In this document: positions 44,158 through 54,395 of the stretch, piece by piece | Layout: each line of letters starts with the position of its first letter | Position numbering within the stretch: position 1 is the first letter of the stretch | Notes under the pieces: model-generated | The model's input: the letters and a program-made list of their open reading frames with translations, nothing else | The model's database searches: none | What the model was told of the DNA's origin: nothing | Assembly: GCF_947499695.1 (NCBI RefSeq) | Contig: NZ_CANMPQ010000004.1 | Coordinates: forward strand, 1 to 64,000 | Direction: 5' to 3' | Length of the DNA: 64,000 nucleotides | Origin: an uncultured Allomuricauda sp. | GTDB lineage: Bacteria; Bacteroidota; Bacteroidia; Flavobacteriales; Flavobacteriaceae | Program-made: the position numbers and the translations under genes

Positions 44158-46119
44158 CTAATCAACATTATCGTGCAAAAAAGAGTTGTTGGAACGCAAC
44201 TGCAAATCATCATTGCTATCCTCACTCAAAGTTGTCCTTGATACTTTTTGTTCTTGCGGAGCATCATTCAAATCAACCCCTTGTCTCTTGTAAGCAGGCT
44301 GCTTCTCTATTTCATCGATACTATTTCTATTGTTCTGAAATTTGTAATTGAAATTCTTAAGCTTCTTTCTGCGTTCGTCAGCTCTATCTTTCAGCATATC
44401 ACTAATAGAACTGTTAAAAGGGTCAACATTACCTGAAGTATCTTCACTGGTTGCAGAAGCTTCTGTTTTTATGGTCTTCTTTTCGAAAACCAATTCATCC
44501 TCCACTATTTTGGGTTCATGGGTCTCAGCTACTGATCTAGCACCTGTCAGCTGTGTTTCCAACTCCATGTACTCCTCGAGGTCATAGCGTGTTTCACCTT
44601 CCTTTTTATATTCTAGAACGGGCTTTACCTCAACATATTCATTTACATCAATATCCTTTACACTATCATCCAAATTAAAGGTGATCGTGTGCTCTTTTTC
44701 CTCTTCTTCTTTGGTATTGTTAGTATTCAATGGCATATCAAAGCTCAAAGCAAACTGGTCCTCAGCAGCAGCTTCAGGAGAAACAACCTCAGGTTCTACA
44801 ACTTCAATGTCATTTAAAATATGCTTGGCTTCAATGATTACAAAATCATCTTCCACATTTTCCGGAACTACTTCTTCATAAAAAACATTGAAGTTTTTGA
44901 TGTAATTGGTAGTAGGGATAAGTTCAGATTCTGGCGCTTCGGGTTTTGCCTCTTCTGGTTCTTCCATTTCAAGGGTATGCCGAACGACCGTCGGCTCTGG
45001 ATCGGCTGGAGCTTTCTCAATATTGATTTCCTGCACTGCAGTAGTTTCAGCAGTCAATTCCTGCTCCGCAGTCTGCTCATCTTCCAGGGTATAAAAAACC
45101 TTTTTGGTTTCGGTGTTTACAATCTCATCCTGTTGGTCCACATTAAAACCTGTAGCTATAACGGTTACAGAAATTGCATCACCCAAGTTTTCATCTTCTC
45201 CAACACCCATAATAATGTTGGCTCCGTGGCCAGCTTCTATCTGAATATGGTCGTTGATTTCACCGATTTCATCAATGGTAATTTCCTGTGTTCCCGAAAC
45301 AATAAGTAAGAGTACATTTTTTGCTCCGTAGATCTTGTTATCGTTCAACAATGGCGAATCCAAAGCTTTTGCTATGGCCTCACCTGCCCTTGCAGAACCG
45401 GATGCGGTAGATGACCCCATAATTGCGGTCCCACTATTGGAAAGCACCGTTTTTGCATCTCTCAGGTCAATATTTTGCGTATAGTGATGGGTTATTACTT
45501 CGGCAATACCTCTTGCTGCGGTTGCCAACACTTCATCCGCTTTGGAAAATCCGGCTTTGAACCCCAAATTACCGTAAACCTCCCTTAGCTTATTGTTGTT
45601 TATTACTATCAGTGAATCTACATTAGCCCGTAACTTTTCGATTCCTGCTTGTGCCTGCTTATTCCGCATTGCACCTTCAAATTGGAAAGGTATGGTTACG
45701 ATACCGACGGTAAGAATATCCATTTCTCTGGCCGCTTTGGCTATGACGGGAGCTGCACCTGTTCCTGTTCCTCCGCCCATACCCGCAGTGATAAAGACCA
45801 TTTTGGTAGTATGCTCAAGCATTACCTTAATGTCTTCCGCACTCTCTAGTGCTGCTTGTTCGCCAACTTCTGGATTGGCCCCAGCGCCTAGTCCTTCGGT
45901 CAATGAAACTCCCAATTGAATTTTATTGGGAACAGCGCTATTCTGTAACGCTTGTGCATCTGTATTGCAGATTACAAAATCCACTCCGTTAATACCGGCC
46001 TGGAACATGTGATTGATGGCATTGCTACCACCACCTCCTACGCCAATCACTTTTATTACGTTGCTTTTGTTCTTTGGAAGGTCAAAAGCAATATTGTCAA
46101 ATTCGGTGCTCTTACTCAT
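44158..46119 (-). CDS. ftsZ: cell division GTPase FtsZ with long C-terminal linker
   Basis: FtsZ polymerises into the Z-ring. I choose ATG 46119 (MSKSTEF); a start at 46161 would overlap ftsA. The product is 653 residues. The GTP site GGGTGTG is at 116-122, the T3 loop GVGGGGSN at 26-33, and the T7 loop FSKADEV at 191-197. The core ends near residue 327. An acidic, low-complexity linker of about 310 residues follows, then the tail NNSFLHDNVD. The linker is far longer than in E. coli but such lengths are known in this phylum. Confidence 0.97.
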   Translation of the reverse strand: MSKSTEFDNIAFDLPKNKSNVIKVIGVGGGGSNAINHMFQAGINGVDFVICNTDAQALQNSAVPNKIQLGVSLTEGLGAGANPEVGEQAALESAEDIKVMLEHTTKMVFITAGMGGGTGTGAAPVIAKAAREMDILTVGIVTIPFQFEGAMRNKQAQAGIEKLRANVDSLIVINNNKLREVYGNLGFKAGFSKADEVLATAARGIAEVITHHYTQNIDLRDAKTVLSNSGTAIMGSSTASGSARAGEAIAKALDSPLLNDNKIYGAKNVLLLIVSGTQEITIDEIGEINDHIQIEAGHGANIIMGVGEDENLGDAISVTVIATGFNVDQQDEIVNTETKKVFYTLEDEQTAEQELTAETTAVQEINIEKAPADPEPTVVRHTLEMEEPEEAKPEAPESELIPTTNYIKNFNVFYEEVVPENVEDDFVIIEAKHILNDIEVVEPEVVSPEAAAEDQFALSFDMPLNTNNTKEEEEKEHTITFNLDDSVKDIDVNEYVEVKPVLEYKKEGETRYDLEEYMELETQLTGARSVAETHEPKIVEDELVFEKKTIKTEASATSEDTSGNVDPFNSSISDMLKDRADERRKKLKNFNYKFQNNRNSIDEIEKQPAYKRQGVDLNDAPQEQKVSRTTLSEDSNDDLQLRSNNSFLHDNVD

Positions 46120-46150
46120 GACAGTTTTCTGTTTGTTATTTATGGGGTTA

Positions 46151-47476
46151 TTATTCTGCATTGTCTAAAAAATCCTTCAATTTCTCAGACCATTTATCAA
46201 AAATTGATTTTCTAGGTACTGTCTGCGTACGTACAGATTGACCTGCTGTGCTTTCCTGTCCTACCAATACTTCCTCTTCTACCTGCTCCTCTTCACTTTC
46301 CAACACACTACCGGCCTTGGTTTCCAAAGCATTCATTAAAAGTCCTACCGCTGTTGCATATAATGGACTTGCTACTTCTTCGTCTGAATCTCCTGCCAAA
46401 TGTTCATTGGGGTAACCAATACGGGTGTCCATTCCTGTGATGTACTCCACCAATTGTTTTAGGTGATTCAATTGACTACCTCCACCGGTTAGAACAATTC
46501 CTGCAATCAGCTTTTTCTTCTGATCTTCGTGTCCGTAGTTTTTGATTTCAACGTATACCTGCTCTATAATCTCAACTACTCGTGCGTGAATTATTTTTGA
46601 CAGATTCTTCAACGTTATCTCTTTTGGCTCCCTGCCTCTTAATCCGGGAATAGAAACAATCTCATTATCCCTGTTTTCTCCAGGCCAGGCTGAACCAAAT
46701 TTTATCTTTAAAAGCTCGGCTTGCTTCTCAATAATGGAGCAACCTTCTTTGATATCTTCGGTAATTACGTTACCTCCAAATGGAATCACCGAAGTGTGAC
46801 GGATTATTCCATCTTTAAAAATGGCCAAATCCGTAGTTCCACCACCTATATCTATCAAAGCTACTCCCGCTTCTTTTTCTTCTTGACTTAAAACTGCTTC
46901 TGCCGACGCCAAGGGTTCCAAAGTGATATTTCCAAGGTTGAGTCCTGCGCTTTTAATGCATCGCCCAATATTTTTGATAGAGGAAACTTGTCCTACCACC
47001 ACATGGAAGTTGGCTTCCAAGCGACCGCCGTACATTCCTTTGGGCTCTTTAATTTCTGATTGACCGTCTACCTTATACTCTTGTGGCAATACATGGATAA
47101 TTTCTTCTCCCGGAAGCATCACCAACTTGTATACCTGGTTGCACAACTTTTCCAGGTCATCATCGTTAATTACTTCCTCAGAATTTGGTCTGGTTATGTA
47201 GTCGCTATGTTGAAGACTTCGGATATGTTGGCCCGCTATACCAACAACTACAGAGCCAATTTTTAATCCTGCATCCACTTCTGCTTGCTCAACAGCTTGT
47301 TGGATAGAGGAAATGGTTTGGGTTATATTATTAACCACCCCTCGGTGAACGCCCAAACTTTTAGACTTCCCTGTTCCTAAAATCTCAATTTTACCGTATT
47401 CATTTTCCCTTCCAATGATCGCTACGATCTTTGTAGTTCCAATGTCCAACCCAACTGAATATTTACCTTGTTCCAT
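46151..47476 (-). CDS. ftsA: cell division protein FtsA
   Basis: This actin-like protein links FtsZ to the membrane. The 441 residues include SVGLDIGTTKIVAIIG (phosphate 1), ALIDIGGGTTDLAIF (phosphate 2) and GIVLTGGGSQL (adenosine). The C-terminus ends in an amphipathic helix, IFDKWSEKLKDFLDNAE, which would be the membrane target sequence. It lies 3 bp after ftsQ and ahead of ftsZ. Confidence 0.96.
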   Translation of the reverse strand: MEQGKYSVGLDIGTTKIVAIIGRENEYGKIEILGTGKSKSLGVHRGVVNNITQTISSIQQAVEQAEVDAGLKIGSVVVGIAGQHIRSLQHSDYITRPNSEEVINDDDLEKLCNQVYKLVMLPGEEIIHVLPQEYKVDGQSEIKEPKGMYGGRLEANFHVVVGQVSSIKNIGRCIKSAGLNLGNITLEPLASAEAVLSQEEKEAGVALIDIGGGTTDLAIFKDGIIRHTSVIPFGGNVITEDIKEGCSIIEKQAELLKIKFGSAWPGENRDNEIVSIPGLRGREPKEITLKNLSKIIHARVVEIIEQVYVEIKNYGHEDQKKKLIAGIVLTGGGSQLNHLKQLVEYITGMDTRIGYPNEHLAGDSDEEVASPLYATAVGLLMNALETKAGSVLESEEEQVEEEVLVGQESTAGQSVRTQTVPRKSIFDKWSEKLKDFLDNAE

Positions 47477-47479
47477 ATT

Positions 47480-48199
47480 TTAAATTTTGGTACAAACCAC
47501 TTGATTGTCAAATTCCAAACTCACAACAGCGTATTTCTCCAAAGAATTATCCTTGGTTGCTTTTGCATAAAACGCCATAAAATTTTTGAACTTCTCATTA
47601 AGGTTTTCAACTCCTCCTAAATTCACCACAAAGTTTTCCAAACGAAACTTGAGCTGATATTTTCCTTCTTCCTCAATATGAATGCCAATAACATTTTTTC
47701 GCAAAAAATCATCCTCATTGATATAATTGAGAATGGTATAGGCGTCTTCCAAGGTTTTACCAGTGATTTCGCCGGTAATAATGGGAACCCTTGCCGAATG
47801 ATTGTTGGAAAGTGGCATACGCTTTCCTAAATCATCTAAATAAAATTTAGAGACTCCCTCTATTCTCCCAATCGGTTTACGCTGAACAATCTTAGATATA
47901 AGTTCTCCATTTATAGTAAGATAGACCTGGGCATTTTTCACCATATCGTTGGACAGAATTACCTCCTCTATGGTATTCAAAGCTAACTGTTCTTTAGACC
48001 TATTTTTTAAGGGGCCATAATTTTGTATTAACAATTTATTAACTGAGGTTTCGGTTAAATATAAACTGTTGTCTCCCAAAAAATTAATGGATATATCTGT
48101 TACTTTTTTCTGTTTGCTTCTGTAGTCGGCAAAGCCATATAGTCCACCTATGGCCACACCTAAGAAGGCTAATTTGATGTAATTCCAATTAATTCGCAT
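47480..48199 (-). CDS. ftsQ: cell division protein FtsQ
   Basis: The 239-residue bitopic protein has a short cytoplasmic N-terminus, one helix (about residues 8-23) and a periplasmic POTRA-like region (TDISINFLGDNSLYLTETSVNKLL). Sequence divergence from E. coli is large; the position between murC and ftsA supports the call. It overlaps murC by 11 bp. Confidence 0.9.
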   Translation of the reverse strand: MRINWNYIKLAFLGVAIGGLYGFADYRSKQKKVTDISINFLGDNSLYLTETSVNKLLIQNYGPLKNRSKEQLALNTIEEVILSNDMVKNAQVYLTINGELISKIVQRKPIGRIEGVSKFYLDDLGKRMPLSNNHSARVPIITGEITGKTLEDAYTILNYINEDDFLRKNVIGIHIEEEGKYQLKFRLENFVVNLGGVENLNEKFKNFMAFYAKATKDNSLEKYAVVSLEFDNQVVCTKI

Positions 48200-49541
48200 A
48201 AGCCAATTCTTTTTTGATTTTTGGCACTTCTAATCCTATATCCCCAGCTCCCATGGTGACCAAAACTCCCGTTTTACAATGCTTTATTTCTTTTATTAAA
48301 TTCTCTTTTGAAACCAATTTCTTTTTCGGGTTATCTATTTTCCCCAATAACCAAGTGGATGTAATACCTTCAATGGGGTTTTCACGTGCCGGATATATCT
48401 CCATCAACAAAATGGTATCGAACTTTGAAAGACTGGATGCAAAGTCATCAGCAAAATCCTTTGTTCTTGAAAATAAATGGGGTTGAAAAATTACCGTCAC
48501 CTCCTCGTCCGGATGCATCTCCCTCACCGCATCATAAACGGCATTAATTTCTGTTGGATGGTGGGCATAATCATCAATAAACACAAAATCCTTTTCCTTC
48601 AATTGGTACGAAAACCTGCGCTGTACGCCTTTAAATGTACCCAAAGCTTTGGCTAGGCGGTGGGGTGGGGTCCCTGTTTGCACCGCCATGGCAAAAGCAG
48701 CTAATCCATTCAGCAGATTGTGCCTTCCAGGCTTATTAAAACGAACTTGTTTCAACACTTCTGAAGGCGTGATCAAATCAAATATGTAGGTACCACGTTC
48801 AATTAAAATGTTTTCTATACGATAATCGGCATCTTCCCCAATACCGTAGGTATATCCAGACAAAGGCAATCCATTCCGCACAAAAAGGACTCCTTCGGGT
48901 TTTATTTTCTTGGTGAAATCGACAAAGGATTTCTGTAGTGCTTCATCATTTCCATAAATATCCAAATGATCTGCATCCATAGATGTCACACAAGCAACAT
49001 TCGGTGATAATTGTAAAAAAGAACGGTCAAATTCGTCAGCCTCCACCACAGAGTATTCGGTTCCTTCGAGTACAAAGTTGCTATTGAAATCTTCCGAAAT
49101 ACCACCCAAAAATGCGGTTATTGGAGTACCGGTTTCCTTAAGGATATGTGCCAAAATACATGACGTGGTGGTCTTACCATGGGTTCCTGCAACCGCAAAG
49201 CAGAAGGTATCCTTCGTAATTATCCCCAGAACTTCAGAGCGTTTTTTTACCTCAAAGCCATTTTTTCGGAAAAATTGCAATTGCGAATGCGATTCAGGTA
49301 CAGCTGGAGTATAAACCACCAAGGTATTTTCAACATCTTTGAAAGATTCGGGAATCAAACTCAATTGATCCTCAAAATGAACATCTATCCCATTTTCCAC
49401 CAACTCGTCAGTAATTGGGGTTTGGGTTTTATCGTAGCCCATTACCTTCTTACCCACAAAATTGAAATAGCGCGCTAAAGCGGACATACCTATCCCTCCA
49501 ATACCAATAAAGAAGACGTTATGTATATCCTTTACATTCAC
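48189..49541 (-). CDS. murC: UDP-N-acetylmuramate-L-alanine ligase
   Basis: MurC adds L-Ala to UDP-MurNAc, the first step of the stem peptide. The 450 residues show [14 protein letters not shown] (N-terminal Rossmann), [11 protein letters not shown] (ATP loop), [12 protein letters not shown] and [10 protein letters not shown]. The start is a GTG at 49541 that overlaps the TGA of murG (GTGA), so translation is coupled; no in-frame ATG fits. Confidence 0.96.
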   Translation of the reverse strand: MNVKDIHNVFFIGIGGIGMSALARYFNFVGKKVMGYDKTQTPITDELVENGIDVHFEDQLSLIPESFKDVENTLVVYTPAVPESHSQLQFFRKNGFEVKKRSEVLGIITKDTFCFAVAGTHGKTTTSCILAHILKETGTPITAFLGGISEDFNSNFVLEGTEYSVVEADEFDRSFLQLSPNVACVTSMDADHLDIYGNDEALQKSFVDFTKKIKPEGVLFVRNGLPLSGYTYGIGEDADYRIENILIERGTYIFDLITPSEVLKQVRFNKPGRHNLLNGLAAFAMAVQTGTPPHRLAKALGTFKGVQRRFSYQLKEKDFVFIDDYAHHPTEINAVYDAVREMHPDEEVTVIFQPHLFSRTKDFADDFASSLSKFDTILLMEIYPARENPIEGITSTWLLGKIDNPKKKLVSKENLIKEIKHCKTGVLVTMGAGDIGLEVPKIKKELAYAN

Positions 49542-50626
49542 GATAATAATTTTTCTATTTCATCAACAATATGCTCCGTAGCTTTTGGCAAGGCCAATTT
49601 TTTGATATTGATTCCCAACGAATTTTGCATGCTATTGGAATTCATCAATTCCGAAAAGGTTTCTTCAAACTTTTCGTCCAGTTGGTTTTCTTTTAACAAT
49701 ATGGCTGCCTCCTTATTCACTAAAGCCTTTGCATTTTTCGTCTGATGGTCTTCCGTCACATTGGGTGAAGGGATGAAAATTACAGGCTTTCCAACTAAAC
49801 AAAGCTCGGATACCGAACCGGCTCCCGCTCTTGAAATAATAATATCAGCGGCTGCATAAGCATAATCCATTTTGTTTAGAAATGCCTTTACTGCAATGTT
49901 CTCAGAATCGAACTTTTTATACTCATCATAATAAAGTTTTCCACATTGCCATAGAAGCTGAATGCCCTTCTGACCAAAGAACCCTAGTTCTTTTGCAATT
50001 AGTTGGTTGATTCGTCTGGCACCAAGACTTCCTCCAATAATCAAAACGGTTTTCTTGTTTGCGTCTAATCCAAAAAACTGGATGGCAGCCACTCTATCAA
50101 CATTAAGGTTGACCAAATCGGAACGTACCGGATTCCCCGTCTTAATTATTTTTTCCTTTGGAAAAAACTTCTCCATGTTGTCATAGGCAACGCATATAGC
50201 GTCTGCCTTTCCAGCCAACAGCTTATTTGTTATTCCCGCATAGGAGTTTTGTTCTTGAAGCACACAGGGCACCCGGGAAACCGCGGCCATACGCAGTAAT
50301 GGACCGCTAGCAAATCCTCCGGTGCCAATAGCCACATCGGGTCGAAACCTTTTTACTATGTTGCGTGCTCTCAACAAACTACTTATTAGTTTTATTGGAA
50401 ACATGAGATTTTTCAATGTCAGCTTCCGTTGTAATCCACTTATCCACAAGCCTTCAATTTTATAACCTGCCTGTGGTACTTTTTCCATTTCCATTTTATC
50501 CTTTGCTCCTACGAACAAAAACTCCGCTTGTGGATGTCTTTTTTTTAGTTCGTTAGCTATGGCGATCGCCGGATAAATATGTCCTCCTGTACCTCCTCCA
50601 GAAAATATAAATCTATAATTGTCCAC
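49538..50626 (-). CDS. murG: UDP-GlcNAc:lipid I N-acetylglucosaminyltransferase
   Basis: MurG makes lipid II at the inner face of the membrane. The 362 residues have [15 protein letters not shown] (loop for the lipid carrier), [26 protein letters not shown] and [18 protein letters not shown]. It starts with GTG at 50626, inside the ftsW coding end (14-bp overlap). Confidence 0.96.
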   Translation of the reverse strand: MDNYRFIFSGGGTGGHIYPAIAIANELKKRHPQAEFLFVGAKDKMEMEKVPQAGYKIEGLWISGLQRKLTLKNLMFPIKLISSLLRARNIVKRFRPDVAIGTGGFASGPLLRMAAVSRVPCVLQEQNSYAGITNKLLAGKADAICVAYDNMEKFFPKEKIIKTGNPVRSDLVNLNVDRVAAIQFFGLDANKKTVLIIGGSLGARRINQLIAKELGFFGQKGIQLLWQCGKLYYDEYKKFDSENIAVKAFLNKMDYAYAAADIIISRAGAGSVSELCLVGKPVIFIPSPNVTEDHQTKNAKALVNKEAAILLKENQLDEKFEETFSELMNSNSMQNSLGINIKKLALPKATEHIVDEIEKLLS

Positions 50627-51821
50627 TTAATACTTCTAAAGGATTGGTTTCGTCTATATCGTAGGATTCCTCCTCTAAATTTTCTTTTCTATTGCTCGCA
50701 CTCAATACAATTCCAATCGCCATGCAGGTCATCCAAATGGATGTCCCTCCCATACTAATCAGGGGCAACGGTTGCCCTGTTACCGGAAACAATTGGACCA
50801 CCACCGCCATATTAATAAAGGCTTGAAAAACAATGGGCAGTCCAACACCTATTACCAGTAATTTTGAAAAAACTGTTTTTGCTGAATTCGCTACAACCAC
50901 TATCCGAAAAAGCAATAGCAGATAGAAAAATAGCAATGCACCTCCTCCCAGCAATCCATATTCTTCAATAATAATGGCAAAAATGAAATCGGATGTACTT
51001 TGGGAAAGCATGTTCTTGATTACACTCTTTCCTGCGCCTTTGCCTACAACTCCACCTTCTGCTATGGCAATCTTTGCCAAGGTCAATTGATGCAGATCGT
51101 CTTTCCCTGCTTTTTCAGGACTCCAAAAGGTTTCAATTCTTGATTTCCACGTTGTTGCCCTCTGCCCTGGAATTACCTCAGGGGTCTTAAACACCACGAA
51201 CAAAAACATCGAAGCCAGAACAAGACCTGCTCCAACTATACTGAACAAATATTTTAAGGGGTACCCTCCTAAGAAGCAGAGCACCAATACTAAAAAGCAG
51301 ATAATGGCTGCTGTCGAAAAGTTTTCAGGTAAAATCAACAAGACTACTAGGGCAGTTGGCAACCAAAGCGGCAAAATACTTTCCTTGAAAGTAATGGCTA
51401 CATCCTTGACTTTCGTCAGGTAACGCGCAATCCAAATCATCAATACTACCGAAGCCAGTGTTGACGTTTGAAAGTTGACACCAACAAAGGGAATCTTAAT
51501 CCACCTATTTGCCGTTACTCCACCAATTTTAGTCTCCACAGTCAGTGTGTATGCCAAGAGAATCAACACAATGGGCAAGGCAATGATAGAAAGTCCCTTA
51601 AAATAGTGTGTTGGTATCCGATGGACCGCATAGATGATTCCAAAACCTAAAAACAAGAGTATGGCATGCTTTACTAAATGTCCAATAGTTGTACCATCGT
51701 CATTTACGTACACCAAATTGGTGCTGGCACTATATACTGGCAAAAATGAGAAAAGCGCCAATAGGGCCACTACGCCCCAAATAGCTTTATCACCTTTCAA
51801 ATTTTTAAAAACCGCCAACAT
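50613..51821 (-). CDS. ftsW: FtsW-type lipid II polymerase (SEDS family)
   Basis: The 402-residue membrane protein has about ten helices and SEDS signatures ([57 protein letters not shown]). It polymerises septal glycan with the FtsI transpeptidase encoded in the same cluster. It starts 11 bp after the murD stop. Confidence 0.95.
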   Translation of the reverse strand: MLAVFKNLKGDKAIWGVVALLALFSFLPVYSASTNLVYVNDDGTTIGHLVKHAILLFLGFGIIYAVHRIPTHYFKGLSIIALPIVLILLAYTLTVETKIGGVTANRWIKIPFVGVNFQTSTLASVVLMIWIARYLTKVKDVAITFKESILPLWLPTALVVLLILPENFSTAAIICFLVLVLCFLGGYPLKYLFSIVGAGLVLASMFLFVVFKTPEVIPGQRATTWKSRIETFWSPEKAGKDDLHQLTLAKIAIAEGGVVGKGAGKSVIKNMLSQSTSDFIFAIIIEEYGLLGGGALLFFYLLLLFRIVVVANSAKTVFSKLLVIGVGLPIVFQAFINMAVVVQLFPVTGQPLPLISMGGTSIWMTCMAIGIVLSASNRKENLEEESYDIDETNPLEVLSGQL

Positions 51822-51832
51822 GGTATTTTTAT

Positions 51833-53167
51833 TTATAGATTTTTGACTGCTGTCTTAAATTGATTTCCTCTATCCTCATAATTTTCAAAAAGGTCGAAAC
51901 TTGCACATGCTGGTGAAAGCAATACAGAATCTCCTCTTTCAGAGATTTTGTAGGCAACTTTAATAGCCTCCTCCATGGAATATGTCTCGACCATTAAGTC
52001 GATTACGTTACCAAAGGCATCCTTTAATTTGGTGTTGTCCATTCCCAAACAGATAATTGCTTTTACTTTTTCACGAACCAAGGGCATCAACTCGGAATAA
52101 TCGTTCCCTTTGTCAACTCCTCCAGCAATCCAAACGATAGGTTTTTTAATGCCGTCTAGTGCATAATATGTTGCGTTAACGTTGGTTGCTTTAGAATCGT
52201 TTACGTATTCTACGTGATTTATCTTCAGTACCTGCTCCAATCGATGCGGGACACCTTGGAATGTCTGGATGCTGTTACGGATAGTTTCCTTTCTCACGTT
52301 TACCAAAAGTGCAGCCAATCCCGCGGCCATGGTATTTTTTACGTTGTGCTGCCCTTGAAGGGCCAAAATATCTGTACTCATTTCCAAGGTTTTATGTTCT
52401 ACGTTCATTTTTATTATTTCATTTTCGAGCCAAGCTCCCTGTTCTTGCTTTTCCCTTAAGGAAAATGGAACTAATTTGGATTGAACTGGGTGCTTTTTAA
52501 GCCAGTCTTGAATTACTTCATCATCGGCATCATAAATCAGATAGTCATTTCCATCTTGATTCATGGCAATTCGAAATTTCGAAGCGATATATTTCTCAAA
52601 CAGATAGTCATATCGGTCTAAATGATCAGGTGTAATGTTGGTCAAAATGGCTATGTGTGGTTTGAAATCCACAATACCATCCAATTGAAAACTGCTTATT
52701 TCCAACACATACTGGTCAAAATCTTGTTCAGCCACCATTTTAGCATAGCTATCACCAATATTTCCAGCCATTCCCACATTTATTCCGCCATCTTTTAACA
52801 AATGATGGGTCAACATGGTCGTGGTGGTCTTTCCATTGCTTCCGGTAATGCCGATTAAAACTGCATTGGTATATTCTGATGCAAACTCAATTTCAGAAAT
52901 CACTGGAATGCTTTTTTCAACCAGTTTTTGCACCAAGGGTACTTTATCTGGAATTCCCGGGCTTTTCATTACCACATCGGCATTTAGAATCTTGGATTCG
53001 GTATGTTTACCTGATTCCCATTCAATCTCAAAATGTTCAAGAACGTTGCTGTACTTTTCTTTTACCTCTCCTTTGTCTGAAACAAAGACTTCAAATCCTT
53101 CATTTTTGCCTAAAATGGCTGTTCCGACGCCGCTTTCACCTCCCCCAAGTACTACCAAGCGAGCCAT
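51833..53167 (-). CDS. murD: UDP-MurNAc-L-alanine-D-glutamate ligase
   Basis: MurD adds D-Glu to the stem peptide. The 444 residues include LVVLGGGESGVGTAIL, GITGSNGKTTTTMLTHHLL (ATP loop), NITPDHLDRYD, and VEYVNDSKATNVNAT. It starts within the mraY stop (one-base overlap, TAATG). Confidence 0.96.
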   Translation of the reverse strand: MARLVVLGGGESGVGTAILGKNEGFEVFVSDKGEVKEKYSNVLEHFEIEWESGKHTESKILNADVVMKSPGIPDKVPLVQKLVEKSIPVISEIEFASEYTNAVLIGITGSNGKTTTTMLTHHLLKDGGINVGMAGNIGDSYAKMVAEQDFDQYVLEISSFQLDGIVDFKPHIAILTNITPDHLDRYDYLFEKYIASKFRIAMNQDGNDYLIYDADDEVIQDWLKKHPVQSKLVPFSLREKQEQGAWLENEIIKMNVEHKTLEMSTDILALQGQHNVKNTMAAGLAALLVNVRKETIRNSIQTFQGVPHRLEQVLKINHVEYVNDSKATNVNATYYALDGIKKPIVWIAGGVDKGNDYSELMPLVREKVKAIICLGMDNTKLKDAFGNVIDLMVETYSMEEAIKVAYKISERGDSVLLSPACASFDLFENYEDRGNQFKTAVKNL

Positions 53168-54387
53168 TATCTAATCTTAAGCGTCACAATACTGACAATG
53201 GCCAATAGAATACCTATAATCCAAAACCGTGTGACTATTTTGCTCTCGTGATATAATTTCTTTTGAAAATGATGGTGCAGGGGAGCCATCAAAAACAATC
53301 GTTTCCCTTCACCATATTTCCTTTTGGTTCTTTTGAAATAGCTGACCTGTAGCATTACCGATAGTGTCTCAGCAAAGAAGATTCCGCACAATAATGGAAT
53401 CAACAATTCTTTGCGGACTATTATGGCTATCACGGCAATAATTCCACCGATTGTAAGACTTCCCGTATCGCCCATAAACACCTGCGCCGGATACGCGTTA
53501 TACCAAAGGAATCCTACCAAGGCACCCACAAATGCAGCTAAAAAGACTACAAGTTCTTCTACTCTTGGCAGGTAGAAAATGTCCAAATAGTCCGAAAATT
53601 GAATATTACCTGATACCCAGGCAAATATTGCCAATGCCATGGCTATTATGGCCGACGAACCGGCTGCTAAACCATCAATACCATCGGTTAAATTAGCGCC
53701 GTTGGACACCGCGGTAATGATAAAAATCACCACAGGAATAAAAATCAACCATGCGTAGTCGGTCATTCCATCGCCCGCCCAAGAAATCCAATCGGCATAA
53801 TCAAGCTCATTATCCTTCATGAAAGGCACATTGGTTTTCACCGCCTTCGTTTCCTGTCCAAAAACTTCTACTACCCTAAAATCCTCGGTAATTCGAGTAG
53901 TATCTTTTTCTTTGATAGTCACCTGAGGATGGAAATACAAAACTGACCCTACAATCAAGCCCAATCCCACTTGACCCATTATTTTGAATCGACCTTTTAG
54001 ACCTTCTTTATCTTTCTTAAAGATTTTTATGTAATCATCGATAAAGCCAATGATACCCATCCAAATGGTGGTAATAATCAAAAGAATGACATAAATGTTC
54101 TTGATATCAGCAAACAATAGCACAGGTAAAAGTGTTGATATGATAATAATCAACCCTCCCATCGTAGGGGTGCCCGCTTTTTGTTTTTGGCCTTCCAAAC
54201 CTAAATCCCGAATACTCTCACCTATCTGTTTTTTTTGTAGGAAGAGAATTATTCGTTTACCGTATACCATTGCAATTAAAAGAGATAGCAATACTGCCAT
54301 GGCCGCCCTAAAGGTCATGAATCCGAAAAGGCTTGCCCCTGGCAATTGGTATTGTTTCTCTAAAAAATCGAACAAGTAGTATAACAT
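53167..54387 (-). CDS. mraY: phospho-MurNAc-pentapeptide transferase
   Basis: MraY forms lipid I. The 406 residues have about ten helices and the active-site segments [42 protein letters not shown] and [10 protein letters not shown]. It is longer than E. coli MraY because of a loop of about 50 residues (roughly 150-205: [12 protein letters not shown]...[10 protein letters not shown]), which I believe is common in Bacteroidota. Confidence 0.96.
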   Translation of the reverse strand: MLYYLFDFLEKQYQLPGASLFGFMTFRAAMAVLLSLLIAMVYGKRIILFLQKKQIGESIRDLGLEGQKQKAGTPTMGGLIIIISTLLPVLLFADIKNIYVILLIITTIWMGIIGFIDDYIKIFKKDKEGLKGRFKIMGQVGLGLIVGSVLYFHPQVTIKEKDTTRITEDFRVVEVFGQETKAVKTNVPFMKDNELDYADWISWAGDGMTDYAWLIFIPVVIFIITAVSNGANLTDGIDGLAAGSSAIIAMALAIFAWVSGNIQFSDYLDIFYLPRVEELVVFLAAFVGALVGFLWYNAYPAQVFMGDTGSLTIGGIIAVIAIIVRKELLIPLLCGIFFAETLSVMLQVSYFKRTKRKYGEGKRLFLMAPLHHHFQKKLYHESKIVTRFWIIGILLAIVSIVTLKIR

Positions 54388-54395
54388 GGGTTACC

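Noticed and set aside
44821-45309. A long open frame on the plus strand opposite the ftsZ coding region.
   Set aside because: It lies opposite a confident gene, its predicted protein looks like an antisense shadow of acidic linker codons, and it has no promoter or family signature.
46120-46161. ATG 46161 as the ftsZ start.
   Set aside because: It would add 14 polar residues (QNNNPINNKQ...) and overlap ftsA by 11 bp, whereas MSKSTEF at 46119 matches the usual flavobacterial N-terminus. It cannot be fully excluded.
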